A stretch of DNA of 64,000 nucleotides from assembly GCF_014645015.1 (NCBI RefSeq), contig NZ_BMLC01000002.1:558001-622000 (forward strand), given 5' to 3'. Shown in pieces: positions 36,478 to 45,363 of this stretch; the stretch's first letter is position 1, and every line of letters starts with the position of its first letter. This DNA is from Salinibacterium xinjiangense (GTDB lineage Bacteria > Actinomycetota > Actinomycetes > Actinomycetales > Microbacteriaceae). Under the pieces are notes generated by a model that saw nothing but the letters and a program-made list of their open reading frames with translations, did not search any database and was not told the DNA's origin. The position numbers and the translations under genes were made by a program.

Positions 36478-37695
36478 ATGCCAATAGAGCCGATCAACCC
36501 GCCAGCACGACTGCTCATGGGCCCGGGCCCGATCAACGCTGATCCACGCGTACTCAGGGCGATGTCTGCCCAGCTCGTCGGCCAGTACGACCCGGCTATG
36601 ACGGGCTATATGAACGAGACGATGGAGCTGTATCGCGGAGTCTTCGCGACCGCGAACGAGGCGACCCTCGTGGTGGATGGAACCTCGCGCGCTGGCATCG
36701 AGGCGGCCTTCGTCAGCCTGATCAGGCCCGGCGATGTCGTGCTGATCCCGATCTTCGGCCGGTTCGGCCATCTCCTGCGCGAAATCGCCGAGCGTTGCCA
36801 GGCCGACGTCCGCGTGATAGAACGGGAGTGGGGCACGGTCTTCACCACCGCCGAGATCGAGGCGGCGATCATCGAGCACAAGCCGGTGCTGCTCGGGGTC
36901 GTGCACGGTGACACCTCGACGACGCTCGCCCAGCCGCTCGACGAGATCGGGCTGATCTGCGAGAAGCATGGCGTGCTCTTCTACAGTGACGTCACCGCCT
37001 CGCTCGCTGGCAACACCTTCGAGACAGACGGCTGGGGGCTGGATGCCGTCACCTCCGGCCTGCAGAAGTGCCTGGCCGGCCCGTCGGGCAGTGCCCCCAT
37101 CACGCTGTCGCCCCGCGCTGTCGAGGTCGTCAACAGCCGCAAGAGCATCGAGGCGGGAATCCGTTCTGTCGGGGACGCGGTCAGCGAGCACCCCATCCGG
37201 AGCAATTATTTCGACCTCAGCCAGATTCTCGACTACTGGGGCCCCAAGCGGCTCAACCATCACACCGAGGCCACGAGCATGCTGTACGGGGCGAGGGAGT
37301 GTGCGCGGATCCTCATCGAGGAGGGCATTCCGCAGTCTGTCGAGCGTCACCGGCTGCACGGCACGGCCATGGCGGCGGGCCTCTCCGGTCTCGGTCTCGA
37401 ACTCTTCGGCGACCAGTCGGTGCGCATGAACAACGTCGTCGGGGTGTTCGTGCCGAGCGGCATCGATCCCGATGGAGGCCGCAGCACGATGCTCACCGAT
37501 TACGGCATCGAGATCGGCACCTCGTTCGGCCCGCTCGCTGGCAAGGTCTGGCGCATCGGCACCATGGGCTACAACGCACGCCGCGACACGGTGCTCACGA
37601 CCCTCGCCGCCCTTGAGCAGATGCTGCGCCGCGGCGGCATGACGATCACCGCGGGCAGCGGTGTCGGTGCAGCCCTCGATTCTTATGGGAACTGA
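36478..37695 (+). CDS. pucG: (S)-Ureidoglycine-glyoxylate aminotransferase-like enzyme
   Basis: A 405-residue fold-type I PLP enzyme of the alanine-glyoxylate aminotransferase class. Seen: LLMGPGPINADPRVLRAMS, VVDGTSRAGIEAAF, GVVHGDTSTTLAQPLDEI, YSDVTASLAGN, and the PLP lysine in SGLQKCLAGPSGSAP. In purine breakdown this family transfers the amino group from ureidoglycine to glyoxylate, giving oxalurate and glycine. The next gene makes ureidoglycine from allantoate, which supports this role over a general serine-glyoxylate function. Confidence 0.88.
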   Translation: MPIEPINPPARLLMGPGPINADPRVLRAMSAQLVGQYDPAMTGYMNETMELYRGVFATANEATLVVDGTSRAGIEAAFVSLIRPGDVVLIPIFGRFGHLLREIAERCQADVRVIEREWGTVFTTAEIEAAIIEHKPVLLGVVHGDTSTTLAQPLDEIGLICEKHGVLFYSDVTASLAGNTFETDGWGLDAVTSGLQKCLAGPSGSAPITLSPRAVEVVNSRKSIEAGIRSVGDAVSEHPIRSNYFDLSQILDYWGPKRLNHHTEATSMLYGARECARILIEEGIPQSVERHRLHGTAMAAGLSGLGLELFGDQSVRMNNVVGVFVPSGIDPDGGRSTMLTDYGIEIGTSFGPLAGKVWRIGTMGYNARRDTVLTTLAALEQMLRRGGMTITAGSGVGAALDSYGN

Positions 37696-37700
37696 CGGCC

Positions 37701-37732
37701 ATGAAGACTGACGGCTATGAAGACTGACGCTC
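37701..37732 (+). repeat. 16-bp direct duplication at the allC start
   Basis: ATGAAGACTGACGGCT at 37701-37716 is repeated from 37717 (ATGAAGACTGACGCTC). The first ATG opens an eight-codon minigene (MKTDGYED) that ends at TGA 37725-37727, overlapping the true allC start at 37717. Confidence 0.75.
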
Positions 37733-38943
37733 TCGCCCGCGTGATCCTGGATCGCTGCGATGAACTCGCGGCGCTGTCGAGCGAGCCGGGATTCCTGAGG
37801 CGTGTGCACCTGAGCCCAGAACATGCCGCGGCCAACGAGCTCGTCGGTCGATGGATGACCGAGTCCGGGCTGTCGACGTGGCAGGATGCCGCGGGCAACC
37901 AGTGCGGTCGCATCGAGGGTCGCGAACCAGGACTGCCAGCGCTGCTGCTCGGGTCGCACATCGATACGGTGCCGAATGCCGGTCGATACGACGGGATGCT
38001 CGGGGTGCTGCTCGCAATCGCCGTCGCCGGTCGTATCGAGCCCGGCACGCTGCCGTTCGCCCTCGAGGTCGTCGCGTTCAGCGACGAGGAGGGCACGAGG
38101 TTCGGGACGGCGCTGCTGGGGAGTCGTGCGGTTGCCGGTAGCTGGGACGACGAGTGGTGGAACCTCATCGACGACGACGGCATCACGCTCTTCGAGGCCT
38201 TCCAGGACTTCGGGCTGGATCCGGCGAGACTCCCCGGCGCTGTTCGCCGCCCGGAGGAGCTCATCGGGTATCTCGAGGTGCACATAGAACAGGGGCCGGC
38301 GCTCGAGGATGCCGGTCGCGAGCTCGGCGTCGTGACATCCATCGCCGCCGCCAGGCGGTTCGAACTCAGCATGCTCGGGAAGGCGGGGCACGCCGGTGGC
38401 ACACCGTTCGAGCGCAGGCAGGATGCGCTCGTGGGAGCCAGCGAGCTCATTGTCGAGATCGAGCGGCTGTCGCGCGCGCGCGGGGTCATCGGCACCGTCG
38501 GCAGGCTCGAGGTGTTCCCCGGCGGCGTGAACGTGATTCCGGGACGGGTCGATTTCAGCCTCGACCTGCGCGCAGAATTCGACGACGACCGTGACGAGGC
38601 GTTCAGGATCATCGCCGATGCCGGAAAGTCGATCGCCGAACGCCGAAGGCTCGACTTCCACTCCCGGGAGTTCTACCGTGCCGATGCCGTGGTCTGCGAC
38701 CTCGACCTGCGCGCGGCGTTCGAGGCGGGAATCCGCGCGACCGGCGACGGCGAGCCGATGGCGTTGTGGAGCCGGGCCGGCCACGACGGTGTCGCGATCG
38801 TCGCGATCACGCCGATCGCCATGTTGTTCCTGCGCTGCAGGGGTGGCGTGAGCCATCATCCGGACGAGGCCGTGACGGTACACGATGTCGCGGCGGCACT
38901 CACCGCCTTCGAGGCGGCCGTACGGGCTCTCGCCGCGGCCTAA
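37717..38943 (+). CDS. allC: Allantoate amidohydrolase (M20 family)
   Basis: A 408-residue binuclear metal hydrolase that releases ammonia and CO2 from allantoate to give ureidoglycine. Metal and substrate motifs: SHIDTVPNAGRYDGMLGV, SDEEGTRFGTALLGSRA, HIEQGPALEDAG, GKAGHAGGTPFERRQD, and SRAGHDGVAI with the later CRGGVSHHPDE histidine. The start is ATG 37717; an identical ATG 16 bases earlier leads to a stop after eight codons. Its end overlaps the convergent mocA-like gene by four bases. Confidence 0.92.
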   Translation: MKTDALARVILDRCDELAALSSEPGFLRRVHLSPEHAAANELVGRWMTESGLSTWQDAAGNQCGRIEGREPGLPALLLGSHIDTVPNAGRYDGMLGVLLAIAVAGRIEPGTLPFALEVVAFSDEEGTRFGTALLGSRAVAGSWDDEWWNLIDDDGITLFEAFQDFGLDPARLPGAVRRPEELIGYLEVHIEQGPALEDAGRELGVVTSIAAARRFELSMLGKAGHAGGTPFERRQDALVGASELIVEIERLSRARGVIGTVGRLEVFPGGVNVIPGRVDFSLDLRAEFDDDRDEAFRIIADAGKSIAERRRLDFHSREFYRADAVVCDLDLRAAFEAGIRATGDGEPMALWSRAGHDGVAIVAITPIAMLFLRCRGGVSHHPDEAVTVHDVAAALTAFEAAVRALAAA

Positions 38944-39497
38944 CCTGGCCCGTCGACGTCCGCGCCGTTCCACAGGTCGCCGCACTCGATGTCGTGCACA
39001 CCATGCGACGCCAGGTACCGGCGGGCTCCGGTGTCGCCGTCGAGGGAGTCGGCAGCGGGTATCCAGTGCGCAGCCGAGAGGTAGACGGGATGACCGGGTG
39101 TGCCGTCGAATACGGCCTGTCGTAGCTCGCCGCTGCCCTTCAGCACCCGACGCACGACGGATGCGGGAAGCGAGGGGAGGTCGACGAGGGTCACGAGTGC
39201 GGCATCGCCGCTGGCAGCCGCGAGCCCCACCCGCAGTGATTCAGACATGCCCCGCTCCCAGTTCGGAGCGACGACGATCTCGACGCCCTCCGGAACCAGT
39301 GGCCGGGCCATATGCTCCTGCGCGCCGAGCACCACCACTACCCGGGAGCAGCCACCGTCGAGCAGTGCGGTGCAGGCGACGCTGAGCCAGGATTCGCCGG
39401 ACGCGAGCAATCGCAGAGCCTTCGGCCCGCCGGCGCGGGTGCCTGCACCCGCGGCGAGCACGATGCCCGTCACCTCGCTGTTCGTCTCGGTTGCCAT
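38940..39497 (-). CDS. mocA: MobA-like NTP transferase, probable molybdenum cofactor cytidylyltransferase
   Basis: A 185-residue nucleotidyltransferase. The N-terminal loop is GIVLAAGAGTRAGGPKAL, followed by VVVVLGAQ, LVTLVDLPSLP (metal aspartate) and GHPVYLS. Enzymes of this group attach CMP or GMP to molybdopterin; xanthine dehydrogenases use the cytidylated form, and the purine setting makes MocA more likely than MobA. Start ATG 39497 with a TATAAC box seven bases upstream. Confidence 0.82.
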   Translation of the reverse strand: MATETNSEVTGIVLAAGAGTRAGGPKALRLLASGESWLSVACTALLDGGCSRVVVVLGAQEHMARPLVPEGVEIVVAPNWERGMSESLRVGLAAASGDAALVTLVDLPSLPASVVRRVLKGSGELRQAVFDGTPGHPVYLSAAHWIPAADSLDGDTGARRYLASHGVHDIECGDLWNGADVDGPG

Positions 39498-39500
39498 CGC

Positions 39501-39512
39501 TACAGTTATACA
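39501..39512. promoter_or_regulatory. Shared divergent promoter of mocA and uraD
   Basis: Only 19 bp separate the two starts. The block TACAGTTATACA contains TATAAC on the minus strand (39510-39505), seven bases before the mocA ATG, and TA-rich hexamers for uraD on the plus strand. Both mRNAs are probably leaderless. Confidence 0.55.
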
Positions 39513-39516
39513 CACC

Positions 39517-39999
39517 ATGATCGATGTGACAGATGCAGACCTGCGTGCCGCACTGGCGGCGAGCCTCGCCGTGCCCCGCTGGGTGGAGGATGTTGCCTCA
39601 CGCGCGCCCTTCGATGACCTCAGCGAACTGTTGCTCGTCGCCTACGCCGAAGCGACCCCGCTCGCGGCGACCGAGATCGACGAGGCCATCAAGCATCACC
39701 CGCGCATTGGCGAGCAGCCTGTCGGCTCTGGCACTTCCCATAACTTCAGCCGGGCAGAGCAGGGTGACGCGACCGAGCTGGCCGAAGAACTCGCCGCGGG
39801 CAACGCGGGGTATGAGGAGAAGTTCGGCCGAGTGTTCATCATTCGGGCGGCCGGTCGCACGCGATCTGAGATCGTCGACGAACTGAACCGCCGCATGACC
39901 CTGGATGACGCGACCGAGCTGCAGGTCGTCGGCGAGCAGTTGCGCGACATCGCGTTGCTGCGCCTCGAGAAGCTGTTCGGCGGGGAGGCCACCGCATGA
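39517..39999 (+). CDS. uraD: 2-oxo-4-hydroxy-4-carboxy-5-ureidoimidazoline (OHCU) decarboxylase
   Basis: A 160-residue helical enzyme for the last step from urate to S-allantoin. The family block HHPRIGEQPVG, the catalytic-region ASRAPFDDLSEL, and the end ELNRRMTLDDATEL-VGEQLRDIALLRLEKL are present. ATG 39517 is the only sensible start. Its stop overlaps uraH (ATGA), so the two enzymes that act one after the other are coupled. Confidence 0.94.
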   Translation: MIDVTDADLRAALAASLAVPRWVEDVASRAPFDDLSELLLVAYAEATPLAATEIDEAIKHHPRIGEQPVGSGTSHNFSRAEQGDATELAEELAAGNAGYEEKFGRVFIIRAAGRTRSEIVDELNRRMTLDDATELQVVGEQLRDIALLRLEKLFGGEATA

Positions 40000-40319
40000 G
40001 TCACGTCACCACGCACATCCTGGATGCGGCGCTGGGCATGCCCGCCGCCGGAGTTTCGGTGGCGTTGAGCGGCCCGACGGGAGAGGTCATCGCGACGGGG
40101 ATCACCGATACCGACGGTCGCATTCCCGAGCTCGGTGACGATCGGCTTGCGGCCGGTGACTACCGGCTCGAATTCGACACGAGAACATACTTCGCCCGCA
40201 CCGGTCGTGAATCGTTCTACCCGAGGGTCACCGTGGACTTCGTGGTGAGCGATGCCGCGCACTACCACGTGCCGTTGCTGCTGAGCCCGTTCGCGTACTC
40301 CACCTACCGCGGCAGCTGA
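39996..40319 (+). CDS. uraH: 5-Hydroxyisourate hydrolase
   Basis: A 107-residue transthyretin-like protein that hydrolyses the first product of uricase. It begins MSHVTTHILDAALGMPAAGV and ends in the diagnostic YRGS tetrapeptide; HYHVPLLLSPFAYSTYRG is the conserved tail. ATG overlaps the uraD stop. Confidence 0.96.
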   Translation: MSHVTTHILDAALGMPAAGVSVALSGPTGEVIATGITDTDGRIPELGDDRLAAGDYRLEFDTRTYFARTGRESFYPRVTVDFVVSDAAHYHVPLLLSPFAYSTYRGS

Positions 40320-40343
40320 CGCGGCCCGTGCGGTTGCGGTCTC

Positions 40344-40982
40344 CTACGTCGCGAGGTCAACGAGCGCCTCCACCAGGGGCGGCCAACCGAAAATCACCAG
40401 GACGATCAGATTGACGGCTGCCGTCACCCAGAAGATCGAGATGAAGGCGGGCTTGCGGGTCTTGTGCCTCAGCACCCGCTGGGCGATGACGCCTCCCGGC
40501 CAGCCGCCGATGAGCCCCAACGCCAGCAGCCGGGCTTCCGATACACGCCATCCACCCGTCACCGCGGCGAACTTGTCGACGGCGTAGGCCGTGAAGCAGC
40601 CGACGCTCAGCACGAAGTAGGCGACGCTGACCCAGATCGGCAGCGCGAAGAACACGGTGAGAGCCACGATGAGCAGGATGAACACGACGACCGCGATCCA
40701 TCCCAGCAGTTCCGGGGCGCGCAGCCTCACGCGGGGGATGGGCGCGGTCAGGGCAGTCATGCCCGGTGGTGACACGCTCACGGCCCTCGGCTTGCCGTTG
40801 GGGTCGATGACGGTATTGAACCTCACGGGATCGCCCTCCACGGGGCGTGGAAGACCGGAGGCGAAGTCGTTGACGTTGACGAAGATCCTCGCCCCGCCTG
40901 CGGCCGGCTGGATGAAGCCGAACCCGCGGTCGTCTTTCCAGATCGTGATGACGCCGTCGCGGAACTGGGCATCGACGGTCAT
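40344..40982 (-). CDS. Cold-shock domain fused to DUF1294 membrane domain
   Basis: A 212-residue protein. Residues 1-70 are a cold-shock domain (GVITIWKDDRGFGFIQP, RIFVNVNDF) for nucleic acid binding. Then come three to four helices of DUF1294 (AYFVLSVGCFTAYAVDKFAA, LALGLIGGWPGGVIAQR, HKTRKPAFISIFW). The combination is known in many bacteria but its function is not. Start ATG 40982 with a TAGGGT box six bases upstream. It is unrelated to its purine-pathway neighbours. Confidence 0.9.
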   Translation of the reverse strand: MTVDAQFRDGVITIWKDDRGFGFIQPAAGGARIFVNVNDFASGLPRPVEGDPVRFNTVIDPNGKPRAVSVSPPGMTALTAPIPRVRLRAPELLGWIAVVVFILLIVALTVFFALPIWVSVAYFVLSVGCFTAYAVDKFAAVTGGWRVSEARLLALGLIGGWPGGVIAQRVLRHKTRKPAFISIFWVTAAVNLIVLVIFGWPPLVEALVDLAT

Positions 40983-40988
40983 GGCTCG

Positions 40989-40994
40989 ACCCTA
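40989..40994 (-). promoter_or_regulatory. Leaderless -10 box of the CSD-DUF1294 gene
   Basis: TAGGGT on the minus strand, six bases before the ATG at 40982. Confidence 0.5.
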
Positions 40995-41077
40995 GCTTTT
41001 ATTTCCGGGGTCTGTGTTCAGCAGCCGGTATGGTGCGAATGGTCCAGCCAGGCGTCGGGCAGGCGCACCGTCACCCC

Positions 41078-41971
41078 TCACGCTAGTCCTGCCGATGCAC
41101 GCCACGCGTCGTGCGCTGCAGGCGCGTCATCCCGGAGCACCTGCGCTTCGATGAGACCGTACGGGCGATCTGCCGCGATGAATACCTCCCCGTGATTTTC
41201 GAGGCCGAACGGCGCCAGGTCCACGACGAAGTGGTGCTTATTGGGCGCCGTCAGTCGAACCTCCACGATGGAGGGGATCTGTTCGATGACGGCCTTTCCC
41301 ATGTGCCAGAGGGTCTGCTGGAGCGCGAGCGATTGCACGGTCGCGAATTCGCGGACCATGATCGCCTTCACTTCGGGGTAGACCGCATTCCAGTCGACGT
41401 CGCTTGAAGCGAAACGCCATTTCGCCACGAGGGACGTCGCCATCACCCGGTCTTTCGTCTCCTGAAGAGTCGTGTATTCGTCTTTCAGGAATCCGGCGAA
41501 CTCGCTGCCCGTCGACTTCAGGATAACGAGGTCCTTGAAGCCGCCGATCACGTATTCTCCCGTGGCATCCACGGTGACGGCGGCGGTGCGGATCTCCCGT
41601 CCGGCACGCATCCAGGTGTGGTCGTGGGGCACCCCGTCAACGACAGCGCGTTCCCATGCGAACTCCTCGATCTCGATGCGGGCGCCGTCCACCGGCTCGA
41701 TATCGCGCACGAAATGGCGGGCGAGCTCGAGACCGTAGTGCTCGATCGAGTCGATGCCGTGCGACTTAGCGAAGGCGAATGCCGTGTTCTTCTGGGTGTC
41801 GGTCGGCAGCACGTTGGACTGGTCGCCGATGAGGTGCGCGGGGTCGAAGGGACCACGCATCGCGGTCGACACGTTGAGGTCGCGGATCTCGTGACGCGGG
41901 CCATCGCGGTAGATCCGCACGACTCGAGACTCAGCTTTGCCGTACTGCTGTTCACCCAGGATGATTGCCAT
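41078..41971 (-). CDS. Cofactor-free urate oxidase
   Basis: A 297-residue uricase that turns urate and oxygen into 5-hydroxyisourate. The catalytic lysine and threonine are in QQYGKAESRVVRIYR and SNVLPTDTQKNTAFAFAK; the second half has AVYPEVKAIM, SLALQQTLWHMGKAV and NKHHFVVDL. No peroxisome-like tail is expected or seen. Start ATG 41971 with GAGAAT six bases upstream. allB lies 40 bp upstream on the same strand. Confidence 0.96.
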   Translation of the reverse strand: MAIILGEQQYGKAESRVVRIYRDGPRHEIRDLNVSTAMRGPFDPAHLIGDQSNVLPTDTQKNTAFAFAKSHGIDSIEHYGLELARHFVRDIEPVDGARIEIEEFAWERAVVDGVPHDHTWMRAGREIRTAAVTVDATGEYVIGGFKDLVILKSTGSEFAGFLKDEYTTLQETKDRVMATSLVAKWRFASSDVDWNAVYPEVKAIMVREFATVQSLALQQTLWHMGKAVIEQIPSIVEVRLTAPNKHHFVVDLAPFGLENHGEVFIAADRPYGLIEAQVLRDDAPAAHDAWRASAGLA

Positions 41972-41977
41972 ACGCGG

Positions 41978-41983
41978 ATTCTC
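41978..41983 (-). promoter_or_regulatory. Leaderless -10 box of the uricase gene
   Basis: GAGAAT on the minus strand, six bases before the ATG at 41971, within the 40-bp gap to allB. This would allow expression apart from allB. Confidence 0.45.
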
Positions 41984-42011
41984 GCACTGTGGTGTTGCTG
42001 GTAGGTTTCGG

Positions 42012-43328
42012 TCAGCGCTCAAGCAGGTGACCCTGGGGTGCAACACCGACTCGTTTGCCGCGCAGCCATGTGCTTCGCACTATTCCGCGCAGCGTTCGAC
42101 CGTCGTAGGCGCTTACCGGATTCCTGTGCAACAGCTGCCGAACGTCGACGGTGAAGGTGGCCTTCGGGGCGAAGACGACGAGGTCAGCCTGTGCCCCGAC
42201 CTCGAGGCGGCCCTTGCGGCTGAGGCCGACGAAATCTGCCGGGCCTCGAGACATCCACCTCACGACCGTTTGGAGCGGGATGCCGCGGCGCGACGCCTCG
42301 GTCCAGACAACTGCGAGGCCGAGCTGCAACCCCGCGATACCGCCCCAGGCCTGGCCGAAGTCCCCGGCGCCCGCGAACTTCAGTTCTGCGGTGCTGGGAG
42401 AGTGGTCGGTGACCACGATGTCGATCTCGCCGTCGAGGAGCGCCTGCCAGAGCGCGTCACGGTTGGCCTCGTCGCGAATCGGAGGGCAGCATTTGAACTG
42501 GGTGGCGCCGTCGGGAATCGACTCTTCGGCGATGGTGAGGTAGTGCGGGCAGGTCTCGACGGTAATGGGCAGGCCTTCGGCGCGAGCGGCACGCAGGGCG
42601 GGAAGGGCGGCGGCCGAGGAGAGGTGCAGGATGTGCGCCCTCGCTCCCGAGCGGCGCACTCCGGCGATCACCCGCTCGATCGCGGTGATCTCTGCCTCGT
42701 CGGGGCGCGACTGCACGAAGGCGTGATAGTCCGTGCCACCGTGGTTCTCGTGGGCGTCGAGCACTCCAGGGTCTTCGGCGTGCACGATGAGCATGCTGCC
42801 GATCGCCGCGATCTCGTCGAGAGCGGTCGAGAGTTGCGCGTCGTCGAGATGGCCGAATTCATCGACTCCGGATGGGGCGAGGAACGCCTTGAATCCGAAA
42901 ACCCCGGCATCGTGCAGGGGCCTAAGCGACCCGAGGTTCTCGGGCACGGCTCCGCCCCAGAATCCGGTGTCAACGCTGACCATGGCGACGGCGCGCTTCG
43001 CATCGAGGGCGGCGACCGTCGTGGTCGCAGGAATGCTGTTCAGCGGCATGTCGATGATGGTCGTCACCCCGCCCGCAGCGGCGGCGCGGGTGGCGCTCGC
43101 GAATCCTTCCCACTCGGTGCGGCCGGGCTCGTTGACGTGCACGTGCGTGTCGACGATGCCGGGGATCAGGACCTCGTCGTCGGCCAGGGTGAGTGTCTCT
43201 ACTCCGTCGAGCGGCCCCTCGGAGATCGCGACGATGACGCCGGCGTCGATGCCCAGCTCGGCCGGGCGAAACGTCCCATCGATGAGAGCCGATTCTGCCC
43301 TGACCACCAAATCGTATGACTTCGCCAT
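42012..43328 (-). CDS. allB: Allantoinase
   Basis: A 438-residue cyclic amidohydrolase that opens allantoin to allantoate. Metal ligands: DTHVHVNEPGRTEWEGF, the carbamylated lysine in GVFGFKAFLAPSG, HAEDPGVLDAHE, HILHLSSA, and VTDHSPS for the aspartate. The C-terminal return sandwich contains the GRLEVGAQADLVVF block. Start ATG 43328, with GATAAT six bases upstream. Confidence 0.95.
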   Translation of the reverse strand: MAKSYDLVVRAESALIDGTFRPAELGIDAGVIVAISEGPLDGVETLTLADDEVLIPGIVDTHVHVNEPGRTEWEGFASATRAAAAGGVTTIIDMPLNSIPATTTVAALDAKRAVAMVSVDTGFWGGAVPENLGSLRPLHDAGVFGFKAFLAPSGVDEFGHLDDAQLSTALDEIAAIGSMLIVHAEDPGVLDAHENHGGTDYHAFVQSRPDEAEITAIERVIAGVRRSGARAHILHLSSAAALPALRAARAEGLPITVETCPHYLTIAEESIPDGATQFKCCPPIRDEANRDALWQALLDGEIDIVVTDHSPSTAELKFAGAGDFGQAWGGIAGLQLGLAVVWTEASRRGIPLQTVVRWMSRGPADFVGLSRKGRLEVGAQADLVVFAPKATFTVDVRQLLHRNPVSAYDGRTLRGIVRSTWLRGKRVGVAPQGHLLER

Positions 43329-43334
43329 ACGCCC

Positions 43335-43340
43335 ATTATC
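43335..43340 (-). promoter_or_regulatory. Leaderless -10 box of allB
   Basis: GATAAT (five of six consensus bases) on the minus strand, six bases before the ATG at 43328. Confidence 0.5.
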
Positions 43341-43354
43341 CGGGCAGTGAATCC

Positions 43355-43680
43355 TCAGTCAGACGCGACCGCGAGGCTGGCGTCGATGAGAGTGGATGCC
43401 GCGGCGCGGGCCTGCGCTGCGACATCCGCCGTGCCGAGAATAGCCGCGGTGGTCTGCGCGCCCTCGGCCAGCAGCACGAGCTGTGGAGCGAGGTAGGGGG
43501 GCGCAGCCGCCTGCAGCGCCAGGTCGGCGACATAGGCCTGGAACGACGACTTGTGGTCGCGCGCTGCCGTGGCGACAGTGGGTGCCGTGGTGCCCAGCTC
43601 CCCGAAGGAGTTGATGAAGGCGCAGCCACGGAAGTCGTCCTGGGCGAACCAGTCGGCCAGGAAGTCGAAGATCGAGAGCA
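43355..43680 (-). pseudogene. C-terminal fragment of a TetR-family regulator
   Basis: About 108 codons encode the ligand-binding part of a TetR protein (FLADWFAQDDFRGCAFINSF, LQAAAPPYLAPQLVLLAEGAQTT). The N-terminal half with the helix-turn-helix is missing: upstream of about 43680 the sequence changes abruptly into a gene fragment of the opposite strand. It cannot bind DNA, so it is a remnant. Confidence 0.8.
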
Positions 43681-44296
<616 letters not shown>

Positions 44297-44440
44297 CTCC
44301 ACCCGTACGCGGCCGGGTCCCGACCGGGGCCGGCCGTTGGCGCAGGCCGGACGTCAGCCAGGGCTGCCACTGGCCGTTCGGCGTGGTTCGCGGAGGCGCT
44401 CGCGGATATCTCGCGGCAGCTGCACTGGTTCCGGGCGGGA
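44297..44440. other. Gap without a recognised gene
   Basis: 144 bp between the hydrolase remnant and the end of the homocysteine methyltransferase gene. Very GC-rich; no terminator, repeat or coding similarity was recognised. Confidence 0.4.
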
Positions 44441-45346
44441 TCAGCCCTGCAGCGCAATAGCGTCACGTTGGGCGCGAAGGCTGGCGATCTGCGTCGGGCC
44501 CGCGCCGCAGCATCCGCCGATAAGCCTTGCACCAGCGTCGATCCACCGTGCCACGAGCGCAGGATCGTCGGCGGGGACCGGTTCGCCCTGCCAGTGCGCG
44601 CCTGCCGCATTCCATGACTGGCCGCTGTTGGCGTACGCAACCAGCGGCAGGTCGGTGACGGCCGCGGCGCGGTTGAGTAGTGGTCCGATCAGCCGCGGAT
44701 CCGTGCAGTTGACGCCGACCGCGACGATACCCGGGATGCTCGCAGCGACCTCTATCGCGTCTTCGATGCGGTCGCCGCCGGCCGTGTGCTGGGCGTCGCG
44801 GCACACGAACGCGAACCAGGACGGGGTGGGCGCGATTGACAACATAGCGCCGGCGACGGCGCGTGCCTCAGCCACGCTCGGGATCGTCTCGATTGCGAGC
44901 AGGTCCGGGCCGGAGGCGACCAGCACCTCGAGACGTTGCCGGTGGAAGTCGAGCAACTCCGCTTCATCGATGCCGTAGTCGCCGTGATACTCGGAGCCGT
45001 CGGCTCGGGTCGCACCATATGGCCCCACCGACGCCGCGACGAGCGCGGCTGAGCCGTGCCGGAGCGCCGCTTCGCGGGCGAGAGCGGTGGTCGACGCCAG
45101 CGCGGCCTCCGCCGCCTGCCGACTGAGCCCCAGGTGTTCGAGACCGGCCACGCTCGCCTGGTAGCTCGCGGTGATGAGCACCTCTGCGCCGCAGCGCAGG
45201 TAGGCGAGATGCGCCTTGACCAGGGCCTCGGGCGATTCTGTGATCAGCCGGCCCGTCCAGAGTGGATGCCGCAGGTCGAAGCCATGCGCATCCAGCACCG
45301 TCGACAGCCCGCCGTCGACGACGGTGAAGGGAGAACCCGGGATCAC
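44441..45346 (-). CDS. mmuM: Homocysteine S-methyltransferase
   Basis: A 301-residue zinc enzyme that moves a methyl group from S-methylmethionine or SAM to homocysteine. The zinc ligands are the cysteine in GVNCTDP and the pair in IGGCCGAGP. Other blocks: VVDGGLSTVL, ITASYQASV, SVGPYGA-DGSEYHGDYG, LLAIETIPSV. The GTG at 45346 follows a GGAAGA site by eight bases. It lies 17 bp after the ABC-F gene, so it is probably its operon partner. Confidence 0.93.
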   Translation of the reverse strand: MIPGSPFTVVDGGLSTVLDAHGFDLRHPLWTGRLITESPEALVKAHLAYLRCGAEVLITASYQASVAGLEHLGLSRQAAEAALASTTALAREAALRHGSAALVAASVGPYGATRADGSEYHGDYGIDEAELLDFHRQRLEVLVASGPDLLAIETIPSVAEARAVAGAMLSIAPTPSWFAFVCRDAQHTAGGDRIEDAIEVAASIPGIVAVGVNCTDPRLIGPLLNRAAAVTDLPLVAYANSGQSWNAAGAHWQGEPVPADDPALVARWIDAGARLIGGCCGAGPTQIASLRAQRDAIALQG

Positions 45347-45363
45347 TGCATCATTCTTCCGGG

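Noticed and set aside
36367-38985. Minus-strand frame that would give a 1105-residue protein together with the acetyltransferase
   Set aside because: It runs antisense to pucG and allC with histidine/arginine-rich, family-free sequence; only the part up to 36366 matches a GNAT protein.
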